Assembly (NCBI GenBank): GCA_051453625.1 | Contig: JBOZIK010000001.1 | Coordinates: 157,502,622-157,535,141 of the forward strand | Reading direction: 5' to 3' | Origin: Welwitschia mirabilis | Taxonomy: Eukaryota; Gnetophyta; Gnetopsida; Welwitschiales | DNA: 32,520 nucleotides | Shown here: one piece after another, positions 1 to 12,300 of the stretch | How positions within the stretch are numbered: the first letter of the stretch is position 1 | Layout: each line of letters opens with the position of its first letter | Notes under the pieces: model-generated | Told to the model about the DNA's origin: nothing | Database searches by the model: none | What the model saw: only the letters and a program-made list of their open reading frames with translations | Made by a program: the position numbers and the translations under genes

Positions 1-204
1 TTTTTTTGAGCTATATTTTGGTTTTCTTTACCTTAAAACAACCCGCAATGTCATTCAATTTTGAAAAGCCATCGGCGTTCCAATGCTAGACTATAGACAA
101 ATATCCTTTTACGTTGGGAATTCTTAGTCAAATTCTTTTGGGTCCAAAGCAAAGCGAACTGCAGTGTTATATGCAAAAACGCAGAGGTGAGGAGAGTTAG
201 GGGT
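1..204 (+). promoter_or_regulatory. 5' flank and probable 5' UTR of ITPase
   Basis: Only 204 bp precede the start codon, so most of the promoter lies outside the window. A TATA-like ttatatgc sits at 168-175, too close to the ATG to be a convincing TATA box; the transcription start is probably further upstream. No other clear element is seen. Confidence 0.3.
171..200 (+). other. Possible 9-codon upstream ORF
   Basis: An ATG at 171 opens a frame of nine codons ending in TAG at 198-200, four bases before the ITPase ATG and in a different frame. It could lower main-ORF initiation if the transcript starts upstream of it. Whether it is in the transcript cannot be told from the sequence. Confidence 0.35.
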
Positions 205-319
205 ATGGCTGCTGCTGCAACCAAAGCTGTGACATTTGTAACAGGCAATGCCAATAAGCTTGAAGAAGTTCGCTCCATACTTGGCCATGCCGTTCCCCTG
301 AAGTCCGTTAAAATTGACT
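205..319 (+). CDS. ITPA: ITPase exon 1
   Basis: Encodes residues 1-38 plus the first base of codon 39. It carries the TGNANK nucleotide-binding motif and ends ..KSVKID before a consensus donor (gtaagt at 320). Confidence 0.95.
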
Positions 320-3300
320 GTAAGTCTCACACTCAAATCTTCTTACCTTTTCTTGAAACTACTGCATCTCCATTTTGCTGAAGGAATTGACTGCAGTTTA
401 AAACCAGCTTGATCCTTCAAGCTTGGCCGGGGAGTGAGCACTCGATTTAGGCTCTTACATGTTCGAGATTCTGCCATTGTTTGATATCTGTTAGTTGCAA
501 AGCACTATTTTCTGCGGGGCATTATTTTTTCATTCCATCGTACACGATTTCAACACATAACCCATCGAATGAATACCGCCTGCACCCTAGTGTCTCGTGC
601 ATCTCTGCACTACGGACGCATTTTAGAAATCCAGTGATACATAATTGTACTCTTCAGCATATGACTTTACAAGCTTATTTGCTTTTTATCTCATTTTATG
701 GAAAGCTTTGGCATGGTAATGCTCATAAACTGTCAAGCGTTTAAAAACTTCTGGAAAAAGATGAAAAGCTTACTCTCTAATTGTGATCGCTTTATTTATT
801 AAATCGTATTGCTTCTTCTTTTTAATGAACTTCATGAAAAATCATTATTAAATATTAAAACAGAGACTCAAGTTATCCTTCTGGTTTCAATTTTTCATAT
901 CTAAGAGAAACATACACAAGAGAAGTTGATCTGTTTTAAATTTTTAAAATGATTACATTTTCTAATTTTTATATATTTAGTTTACAGCAGTTTGTGTGAT
1001 CCCAGCCTTTTTGTGCCCATATCCCTATCTTCTGAGGGCTTTTTCAAAGGGAGTAAATGAAATCTTTGAACAGGATATCATTGTTAGTGAGTAAGACATA
1101 TGACAACTTTCAACAGGATATCATTGTTAGTGAGTAAGACAAGGTTACATATGACAACTTTCAACAGGATATCATTGTTAGTGAGTAAAATGAAGGTTAG
1201 ATATGTTTGTTAAGGAGTAAGAAGAAGGTTAAAGAAAGACAATAGTTTGCTTCTAATGCTTGTCCTATACTTTTGTATCGAGAGCTACAACACCTTAATG
1301 GTAGCTTGTGTACCAAACGGCTTAATTTTATTACGAAAAAGGATTATAACAAATTTTATGATTTGCGGGTTTTGGTTTTAATGTATTTAAGATCCTTTGC
1401 CTTCAACCATTCGCACAATGATCCTGAATTTTATCAACAAAAACCAAACGTTTTTAATGTTAAAATTTAAGGAATATTATAGGCTCACTTCGGTAACAAG
1501 GGCAGCAATCTCCAATTGCTTGAATGTGACTTTTTTAGCGCTATTATTTTCAGCTTTGTGTATCATGACAAGTTTTCTATTCAGTGGTCATCTCTGCTGC
1601 ATTGACTTAGAAAATGTCTTAGAAAATCCAATCTACTATCATTGAGGCACATTATTTGCCTTCTCAGCGTTCGTCTTCAAAGTTCATCACTTTATTTTAG
1701 CGTTTGGAATTTTGTTGGTTTCTGCTTAGTCACAAGCAATGGGCCTTCCATGCTTTCGTTTTTCCCTAGTCATTTTGATTGACTCAGGTATGTTTCTTTC
1801 TTGAGCTTGTCCGAAGTTGGGCCATTGACCTTAGAGCTTGACAATTGGTCACATGCTATGTACAGATGCTTAGTTTCGTACGTTTGTTAACATTTTGCGT
1901 CCTTAAGAAAGTATAAAACCATTTTAAATTTCTTAAATTTTTCCTATGTTTAATTTTCTATTATGTTACCTAGATTTCACTGTTTTTTAACATTTTCTGA
2001 TATTTGTTTATTGTCCCCTAATTTTTGCTACAGTGCCTGAATTACAAGGGGAGCCTCAGGACATTTCAAAGGAGAAGGCTCGCCTTGCATCACGACAGGT
2101 TTGTTGTTATTGACACACTGATTAAACCTTTAGATGAGTGTATAAGCACTCACATTAAACAAAGAAAAAATAAAAATCTAATTTATAGTTTTCTAAAATA
2201 TGTTTTGCACTTAATAACGTTGCTGTCATTCTTTGCATTTCTGGTAATGGACTTTGTTGTTCTTTCTACTTGACATTCTGAGTCCATTTATATTGTGATA
2301 TTTGTCTGACTAATTGCTTATATGAAAGATTAGTGGCCCTGTAATCGTTGAAGATACCTGCCTCTGTTTTAATGCACTGAATGGTCTCCCTGGTAAGTTC
2401 ATCATATTTTTCTATAGGCCTTTTTGTGAAATTCTTTTCTAATCCACATCCCTTATGAGTAATATACACTCTGTTGCAGGTCCTTACATGTAAGTTCTTC
2501 AATTCTTAGTCCAAGTTTCTTAAATTTAAGCTTACAAATATGTTGTAAGAATAGAAACATCAGAACAACAGGTATGTCATGCACTTGTACAATTAAGGGA
2601 CATGTTTAACTTACTATTTTCTGAAAATATGAATATGGCATCTATATTGGACAGCTGTTCTCAGCAAAATTCACGAATCACCCCAAATGCTAACTAGAAA
2701 TATTCTGGAATAGATAGTATTTCAAAGACTTCTCAAAAACATCCATGAAAACTTACACACACTGATCAGAATCGGGGACAGAACAGGAGGCTGTTTGTGT
2801 TAGCATCAAAATGTATTTGCGATACTAAAGTGTGATAATTAACTGCAAATTAAGTATTAACTTTATGAAGAGACTTCACAAAAAGTTATCATGAAGCTAA
2901 TGCTACCTTCTAGGCTTTTACATATCCATAATGGATAAAAGCACTTGGGGATGAAGAAGGTGATTCATGGAGTAAAAAGTATGTGATGAATCATATTAAC
3001 TGTGTTCAACACAACCATTGATGAAGTTGAAGTAGGTGAAAGTAATCTTAAAGGAGGTTATTAGCCACAAAACCTGAATAAGCTCATGAAGGTCATGAGG
3101 TCTTTCATGATAGCTGTATCCATAAATTCCTAATTTTGTTGACATGAGATCTTTACTAAATAACAATTTGTGTTTCTCATTGTTATTTACATTCTCTCTT
3201 ATTACCTTATAAATATATTTAATTGTCAAATAAATTTTACACCTGCTGTACATTATTAATTTCATTCAGAGTATGAAATTTGTACAATTTCAACTCTTCA

Positions 3301-6300
3301 CCCTGGGTGGTATTCAAGCTGGACTGACGCTTAGACACGGGGTAGCAAACTGAAGCATGTAACTCCTTAAAACTAGCAAAAACGATGAGGCAAAAGTTCG
3401 GGAGTTGGTTTTCCTATGACAAGCCACAAAGTGTCAGTTACAATGATTTGCCTAGCCAATCTCTAATGATTAGTGTAAAAGCTAAAATTTTAAAAGAGGA
3501 ATAGAATGAGGTTAATAGGGTTCATTGTGATCAAGACTAGTAGTGGTAAAAATGAAAGACAAAATGCCATTCAAAAGAAAAGAAGTGTGAAATTGAGAAA
3601 TCAAAAACAGGAAAGTAAGGAAAGAATTTCAAAAGTTTCTCCATCGATGTGAAAGTGTTCTCAAAATAATTCTAAAGATGAAGCTTCAGATGTATGAAAA
3701 AGAGCGAAAAGGAATAAAGCACAAGTTGAAGAATACAAAGAAGGCACTTCCTGAGACCTGAAGAGACTCTCATGAAATCTTGCATATATTTTTTTGATGC
3801 CTTGGGATGATATGTGGTGTAGAAAGAGCACAGATGAATGTTATGTTAAGGAAATAGAGCACTTAGAACTCAGTACATTCCTCAAGTACATGTTGAAGCC
3901 AATAAGTGATATAGCACAAGACTGTGAAATTGACAATATCCCATATATAGTTTACTTCTTAGGTACAAATACTAAGGTGAAATCACCAGCTGATTTCACA
4001 CACTAAATACATAAAGGGATGGAACAGCAGGTGCCCCAAGACCAGTGCAAACTCTCAAAATTCTGATGTATCTCTTGAAAATTATTCATAAACAATATTT
4101 TTCTCTTTAACTTTGTGTTCAAAAAATTACATTCATTAAGACAAGTCTTCAAAAAGGGATGGAAAGCATTCCTGCCTAAAACGCCAAAATCTCTGTTAAA
4201 ATTCTTTGCAGTATCTAGTTAAAACCCTAGAAAATTTTTAATCCATTGTATGAAATTAACAAATGGGGAAACCAGTAGTTACCTTGTATTTATAATTACA
4301 TGTCATTTTTAAGAGCCTGGTGAAATTTCGTGCATCTGTGAGAGTCTCTGCAAATTTGCCTACCAAATAATAACGGGTGTCATATTTTGCCTTCTGTTTC
4401 AATTGTATTTAATTTTCAAATGCTAAAGTTCTGCATTGATGTGTCATAATGTAAACCCCAACTGATATGTTTATAATGTTAATTTCCCCCTCAATTTTCC
4501 AATGTTACGATTTCACATTGACCTTGTTTGGTGTCACAAAAGGTGGTTCTGTTATAAAATTACCTTGGGAGTATTAAATAAAGTTTATTGAGAGGACAGG
4601 TCTTGAAGTTTCTGGAAGGTTCTTTATGTCTAGTGGCTTCTAGAAGTTTCTATAAGTCTGATGCTAGGGATTTTATAGGTCTATTGGTTTTTTAAAAGGT
4701 GCTATCCTATTGTTATACAAAATCTACCCTATTATTATACAAAATCCTCTCACGGTTGGGTTATGTATTATTGTATTGCATTTCAGGGGTGATCCTTGTG
4801 TAAGAGAGATGAGTGATTGTTTTTTGTATGCGTGTGGGGAATTGAGTCTGTAGAGGTGGAGATTAATACTGTTTGACTTGAAATCTTTGAAGCTAGTTTG
4901 CTACTGCTTTTTTGTGACATTTATGGAAAAGTGCACTTGCCATGGTCACTGGTTTGCTAGGTCAAATGAAGACCCATGGATGGCCTTTGCTAAGCCAAGA
5001 GCTAGTCACCAAATGTCCAAATCTTACTTGTGATTCTACCCTAGAAACTATTCACCAAATGCCCAAATCTCATCTGTGATTTGTACCTAAGATGCTGAAA
5101 CTTATGCTTATTACACCTTGAATACATTGTTAGAATCAGAAGCCAACTTGCATATCATCAGACTTGACACAAGGCCTTGAAGCTCACAACTTATAAACTT
5201 TGATCAAATCAATTGTGGTATGTGCAAGGCTCTATTTGCTTCTTTCATTTCTATTTCTTAACACTTGGTGCTAGAGCTTAGTGTTTAATGTTTAGCCCTC
5301 AAGCTAGCATGTAAAGTGGAGTGAGAGAGTAGAACCATCATAGTAGAGGAAGACTGTGAGGTCTAACAAACAGAGTGAAGCCAGGTTGTGTTGTGTAGTG
5401 TAGTGCGCTGTGTGTGCACTATTATTGGGCATTTGTATAGTTTGATTTTGGGCATTTGTAGCAATGTTGCTGGAATGTGCCAAAATCTGGACCCAAAATA
5501 CAACAAAATCCTCGAAATGCAAACAAATTCGTAACGGGTAAGTATGATTTGATGAAATCCTCACAAACCATTATTACCTGTCACTTCATTCTAAAATGGT
5601 ACATGTTGTGTGAGTGATAAGAGAAGAATCTCTGAAACAGTAGGAAACTTCCCCTTGTTGCAATTGGGGTTTCAGGTACTTACTTTTTGGCATAAGGTAT
5701 CACTTTTTATCTACATAAAAGACTTCTTGACATTTAAAAGTACAACTATTCTTAATGAACTATTCTTAATGAATCTGGAATGTTCACTGAGGTTGCCAGA
5801 GACTTTAAGTACAAATAAACAGTGAACAGAATAAAAACTAGATTTCAAATAGGAAACTGAGAAATATAAATTTCCTGTAGTAAAATAGATGATCCAATGC
5901 ATGAATCTCCCTCCAATGTCAGCTTATGTATCATAATCTGCTCTCCAAGTGGTTTCTTAATTTGTCTGTACATTGGCATAGTCTACTGTGAGATAGGTAA
6001 ATGGATAAATAAATATCACTTAATATAACAAACATCTCAGCTACCATTAGAAATATTTTTCAATACGTTGTATTTTGCCCTTTTTCTTTTTGAGAATTGA
6101 CTATTTGAATGTATTACCATCTATTTATTTTATATACTGACGACGAGCTCTATCAAATACTTGACTGAATGTAGAAAATGGTTCTTGCAGAAGATTGGTC
6201 ATGAAGGTGAGAATAACAGAGTAAAAACTTTCTTGGTATTCCTCTTCATGTTTCTTCTAGATTTTTTATTCTATAGTTATGCTGTGATTTTTCTACAGGC

Positions 6301-9300
6301 CTGAACAACTTGCTGATGGCATATGAGGACAAATCTGCTTATGCACTCTGTATCTTTTCTTTGGCACTTGGACCTGACTCTGAACCACTAAGCTTCATTG
6401 GAAGAACTGATGTATGTACTGTTTAATTGTAGTGCTTAATTGTAGTTACAGCTAATATATTTTTTGCTAATTCATTTTCTTGAGTTTCCTTACAATGGAA
6501 TGCAAGACGATATGCTTTCATCTCTTAATAGCATGCATTTGGACAATGATCCGAAAAATTTCAATCATATAGTTTCACCGGCAAGGCTCCTAGCTGCTGG
6601 CATAATCTGAAGACCGAAACAGATTGTGCAAAGGAATTTCTATTCTGACTTGTATTATTTAAACTGTGCAGCAATTCAACATATACTTTACAAAGAAAAC
6701 AGTATTTCTGATTCCTTCATTCTTGGTTTGTAAATTAATTATTCATACTTGACACTCTCCCACTAGCGTGGGGACCCTCTTTAAATTTTTAACTTACTTT
6801 TCTTTTATAGTTTTGGTTTCTTAGTTCCTGGTGTTCAATAAATAAAAGGACCTGAAAACTACAATGAAATGCACAATTCAATATTGATCTAAGCCGTGCC
6901 ATATGATTGAAATATCTAAAGCTCTACAATCCAAAATTGGCAAGTACCAGAAAGAAACATCATGACAAAGCTTGCACAAGAAGAAAAGAAGTGGTACAGG
7001 GTTCACATCAATGCCAATGAGAAGTAAAGAGAGAGAACTGAGTGTATTTGAGTTAGAACTTGTGTGAAGGGAAAGAAAAGATAGTCCAAAATAGAAGTGG
7101 AAAGAATGGTGTCATCATAAAGCATCTAGATGCATAGATATGAAATGTGGATCAGAATCATGATTCCAGCAATCCAAAATTGCGATTCCAGAAAAGGTAC
7201 TTCGAATTGCCCCAAAATTGCTTTTTTCTGAGAGTCGGAATCACGATTCCTGGAATTCTGTGATTCTGGAATTGCTGATGCGGACAAAGCTCTTAAAATG
7301 GAAAAAAGAGCACAAAAATGGATTCATTTAGTCTTCTTTCCTGTTCCTCAGCCCTCTGGCGAGACTCTACCACCAGCAAAACAAGCTGCAAATGTTGAAT
7401 TGAAGGATATGAGCGAATCCGAAAAGTGTCGATGAAGTTTTCTTTTCATATTTTCGAATTTTTCTATTTATTTACTTTAAAATGACTTGATTCTGTCCAC
7501 CTGAATAGCTAGTCGATTACTTTAGTTTCTGCCCTTACAACATGAAAAGATGGATATTTTCAGCCCCTCTTACTGGCATTCAGCTGCAAATAGTTATTGG
7601 CTGATGTGAACATCTTATTTGTTTAGCCTTCAACTTTTAATTTGGCTTATTTTCAGCCCTTATCAATTTTATCAGAAAAATATAATGCTGGGATTCTTTA
7701 ATCTTCTCTTTCTGTTGATACAATACAGCTTCTGAAAAAAAAAGGCACAATTTTCCAACAAAAAATGCAATAGCATATCATTGTCCGTTTTGTCACTTAC
7801 CATGGCAATTATTGAGTGTCACATACTTGAAAGCAGTAGTCAGCAGTAGTCTCTACATAATGTAATCATGATTCTGACTTTATTCTGTCTAAACTATGAT
7901 CTCACTGCTATGTATTGTGGACTATAAAATATACAAATGGACTATAAAATATACAAATAGACTATAAAAGAGATGTTTTTGGGAAGTTTTCACTTTTTTG
8001 TGTTGTTTTTAGGCTTAATTATCATTTAAAATTCAATAAAATCTTGAATCCCCTTCAAAAATAATTTGTATGTATATTTTTAACTCTCTGATTCTAGGTG
8101 CTTTCGAGTCATGATTTCAGCGATTCTGAGTCATGATTCTGGCGAGTCCATTGATTTACATCTTCTCAGAAAAAACGATTTTGCTGTGATTCTGCATTTT
8201 AAAAGTATGTCTAGATGTGATCTCCCATGATAGATTGTTTTTTAGCTCTCACCTTCTCGGCCATTGCTTTTTCCCTCTATACGGGTTTATGACGCTAAGA
8301 AACCAAGCATAATTCCTAGTAGCTAGGATAACCTTCTCCCACACTTAACATGGCACTGCTTCCTCCAATGCTACTAATGGTTTGCATAAATCTTGAAGTA
8401 ACTATGAGGCCTTCCTATTGGTGGATCTAGACAGGCAGAAAATTAAAATAAGGCAAATTGATGAAATTAGTAATGGAGAGTTACTTGATTTATTGTAGCA
8501 GCCTTTCCACTTTCCTCACCTTTCCTCCATCTCCAAGTATCCTTTCCGTTCTTACCCTCCCTTCCTCCAAAGATCAAGTGCCTTGCCACTTCATACGCTA
8601 TGCTGGATCTTAAACAATCTCTTCTTTTTCAACATTACTATCCCTTCTCGAAGGGAGTGTCCCGTTTCTTCAACATTCAAGATGCTTTGTCTTAGTCCTT
8701 CCCAAGCACCACATTTTGCTAATTTTCCTACTCCAAAATTACTCTATCTTTACTTCTTAAGGCTTCTCCTAAATTCCATAAGTTCCTCCACCATGCTTTG
8801 GACATTCCTTTGCTTTAAAGAGGTTGCCACCCCTCTGCTTCAAAGAGGTTGCCACCCTCAAGGGGCAACCTACTTCTTTAAATTGCCATCCTCAAAGGTT
8901 AGGATTCTCCTCAAGTGGTGATTCAAGGGAGGGTGAGCTAGATCACATTTTTGAACAATTTGTTATGATATGAGTTATTTTGCATTTAGATGGTATCTTT
9001 GTAAGTTTCGATGGTGATGTCACCTAGTAGCAATGATAGGTCGTTGAGTGTATTTTTGTAAATTTTAGATATTAAATTGAGAAGAAATTATTAAAGTGAT
9101 AAGAAAATGGAAGACATTATACCCAATTATTCTAATTATGCACTAACTCTATTAATCATCTAATAAATTATATTAAATCTAATTACTTACGCTAAACACT
9201 CACTCCTATACAATTTCTAAAAATTGCTAAAATTATTATTAAATAATTTTTCTTAATGATTAATTGTAATGCGCCAATGCTTTGAACAGTAGGACTGTAT

Positions 9301-12300
9301 TCTATTTAATAGAACTTGGAAAATCATAATAAACTAAGTAGATATTGGAAATCACTAACATAGGAACAGTATACAACTGTATGAGGAGTTAGGACTCGGA
9401 GTGGAAGGGGTCGTAGTGTGCAGGTGCGCGGTGCATGGCATTGTGGTGCAGTGGGGCAAAGGGCAAGGAGGCCCAAGCTATCAGACCCTTTGAGTGGCTT
9501 CGACGAAGGAAGTCTTGGTTGGCAAGATCGGGTTTGCGTAGGTTTGGGCAAGTGCAGACGGTTTAGGGTTTAGCAGAAAGAAGCAGTAGTTTTGAAGGAG
9601 TTGGAGTAAGAAGGGGTGTCCTGTTTGAGGTATAACAATGGAACCCCTGTTATGAACTTTTTTAAAGAAAATGACAGTTTTAAGATTTGAGCAGCCCCAG
9701 AACACTATGTGGAAGCAGAAGAACACTTTAAATCTAGCCTTTTAAGCCGTTTCATGTCTGCTGGACTGAAATCAAACATAGAAGCAATTAAGAAGTGGAA
9801 AGCAATTAAATGAACGGGGGTCAACACAGTTCAAGTTATTACTCCAGCGGAGGGCTGCTTCTGTTTATCTTTGAATCGGAACATGCTCTGAATTCTATGA
9901 TGGCAAGAGGACCCTCGTTTTTGGAGCAAGGGGTCTCGCTTTAGCCTGTGGAGGGAAGGAGATGATTTTAAATTTCTTTTCAAAAGCTACCCATTTAGGT
10001 GAAGCTGAGGGAGTGAATCTGGCTCTATGGAATCAGAAGTTCATCAAGGACCTCGCGTCCAAATCTGGATAAGTGACAAAGTTAGATCTCATCATGGTCA
10101 GTGGTATCAGAATGGGACCTATGAGGTTTTGTGCGTGGATTGAACTTGAAGTAACTAAAAACTTGAAAAACTTCAAGATTCTACATAGCTACAATACCAA
10201 TAAAGTACAAGTAGAGTGCAAGAATATTCATCCTCCATGTTTCGATTGCAAGGCGATAGGGCATTCGAAGAGGTTCTGTCCCTTGGTAATAGATAAGCCC
10301 TATGAGAAACGCGGAAGAAAAGGGCATACCCGTGAGATCTGTGCAATGATATAGTGTCAACAGTGGGAAAAATAGGGGCGTAACACCAAATAACGCAGAG
10401 CCAAGAAGGACGCAGAGGGCTTTCAAATGGTTTCGCAAAGGCAAAAGGTAGAGACAGTAATCAGAGTGACAACGACAGAGGAAAACAAAAAAGTGCAGGA
10501 CTAGGTTAATAAAGGGAAAGAGATTGCACTGCAAAAGCTTCAAGTCAAACGCTACCATCTAAAACAAAATAGTCAAAAGTTACAAATAAAAATACAGAGA
10601 ACAGGTTCTTCCCTCTAACAGTGACTTAGAGGAATTAGATGAATTGGAAACAAAATTAGGTCCTCCAAGCTCACATGGTCCAGCCTTGACGAAAGTAGGA
10701 AGACCAACTACAACAGATACGTGAAAAAAGAGACTAAAAACATAGTAGATGGGTCACAAAAAACCTTGCCGGAAATGACAAGTAAGCCTCCATGAAGAAG
10801 CATAAATGAATATACTCAGTTGGAATATTAGAGGCATGAAGGCAGACTCAAAACAAAGAGTCTTACAGGAATTTATAAATAGTCAACAAGTTGAAATAGT
10901 TTGTTTGTAGGAAACTAAAGTACAAAAGTTAGATAGTTTAAACAACTTTAGAAAGAGTTAGAACATGGAGTGCATACCTAGCTATAGTGCAACGGGTAGT
11001 CTTATTACCATAATCAAAAAGAATATCGATTATACTAGAATTGAGAACAATAGATGGTTCCAAATAATTGCATTAAAAGAATGGTGGTTGGTTAATGTTT
11101 ATGGACCCTAGAATAATGCAGGAAAAAGCAAGGTCTGGAAGAGAATCACGGAAAAGTGAAGAATCAGCAATACATAGTAATAGGGGATTTTTAATCAAAC
11201 ACTCTTTGAATGGGGAACTAAGGTGACAGTAAGTGGATGAATATGGTAGTAATAGAATTAAAGGGACTTGTAAATAATTCGGAGCTAATAGATGTGCCAA
11301 TCCAGCAAATATAGTTTACCTGGTCTAATAGAAGAAAGGTTGCAGATAGGATTTTATCCTAAATAGATAGGGCACTGGTCTCCTCTGAGCCTTCTTAAAC
11401 AAAGGGGTTGGATTCTGATGGGGGATAGTAGGTGCTGTTCAAAACATAGACTGATATTGCTAATACAAGAGAGGAGGGAAATAAAGAAATCCTATTTCTC
11501 TTTTGAAAATGCCTGGTTGCAAGAAGAAAAAAATAAGTCAATATCTGGAATGCAAATGGTAGCATGACGAGGACAATCCAATTATGTGCTTGCAGTAGAA
11601 CCTCCAAAGTTTAGTGTTGGCTGAAGGAATGGAGAAAAGCTAGGGGCAGGAAGTTCCAAGAAAAGCATGTGTTGAAGGATGAAATAAAAAGGATTTAGAA
11701 AGAGCAGGAAAAGGAAAGCAGATTTGTAGGAAGAAGAATGGATTGGTGGCAGAGGGCACACATGAATTGGCTGAAAGATGGAGATGGGCGTCCAAGGTTT
11801 TTCTTTGAAGTGGTGAATTTTAGGAAGCAGACTAACAGCATCGGACAGTAAGATGGAAAGATAGAAACCATGATCAGTAGGAAATGCCAAATGTTTTCTT
11901 GGAAAGCTTACAAGAGATTTGGGCATAATCCAGAGTGGAAAATCCATCAACTTTATGGACAGCCTCATTGCAGGGGGAGTTCTCCTTAAAACAATTGGGT
12001 AAGGATGAAGTTTGGATCGTCTTAAAGGGAACGAAGCCTAACAGAAGCCCAGGACCAGACAAGTGGATGGTAGAATTTTTGAGAAAATTGGAAAACTGTG
12101 CGGTATATAGTGACGAAAGCATTTAATAAGGCATTAGAGCCAGGGGCCATCCCTTATACGTGGAACAATACTCATGTAATAATGTTACTAATGAGTGTAG
12201 AAGTTGAGGAAGTGCAAGATTATAGACCCATCAGAGTCTGTAATGTGTTGTACAGACTATTCCCAAAAGTGTGGGTGAGGCGGATAAGACCTTACTTGAC

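Larger units (their letters stand above)
4550..5263 (+). mobile_element. Probable LTR remnant of an LTR retrotransposon
   Basis: The segment starts TGTTATAAAA and ends CTTAACA, giving the TG..CA ends and a 5 bp terminal inverted repeat (TGTTA/TAACA) expected of an LTR. Two bases after its end lies a degenerate primer-binding-site-like sequence. The body has heat-shock-element-like clusters followed by TATAAG, consistent with a U3 promoter. No gag or pol follows, so it would be a 5' LTR with a short leader, the rest lost. An alternative is chance similarity in AT-rich intron sequence. Confidence 0.45.
2490..6174 (+). other. ITPase intron 4
   Basis: A 3,685 bp intron. Its first 2 kb (2490-4549) is AT-rich with only short random ORFs and no recognisable element. 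The second part holds the probable LTR remnant at 4550-5263. I see nothing coding from 5280 to 6174. Confidence 0.85.

Noticed and set aside
187-204. N-terminal extension of ITPase from GTG at 187 (six extra residues)
   Set aside because: GTG is not a usual plant start, and ATG 205 gives exactly the family N-terminus.
3794-4006. 70-codon ORF in intron 4
   Set aside because: No recognisable motif, and the length is within chance expectation for this intron. It could be transposon debris, but I cannot support that.
8583-8921. 112-codon plus-strand ORF
   Set aside because: Composition is Ser/Pro/Leu/Phe-rich from C/T-rich DNA. It has no family pattern and no splice or promoter context.
10181-10558. 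125-codon minus-strand ORF
   Set aside because: It is the antisense shadow of the LINE ORF1 region, whose plus strand carries the zinc knuckle.
11582-11968. 128-codon minus-strand ORF
   Set aside because: Antisense shadow of the LINE ORF2 endonuclease and RT junction.
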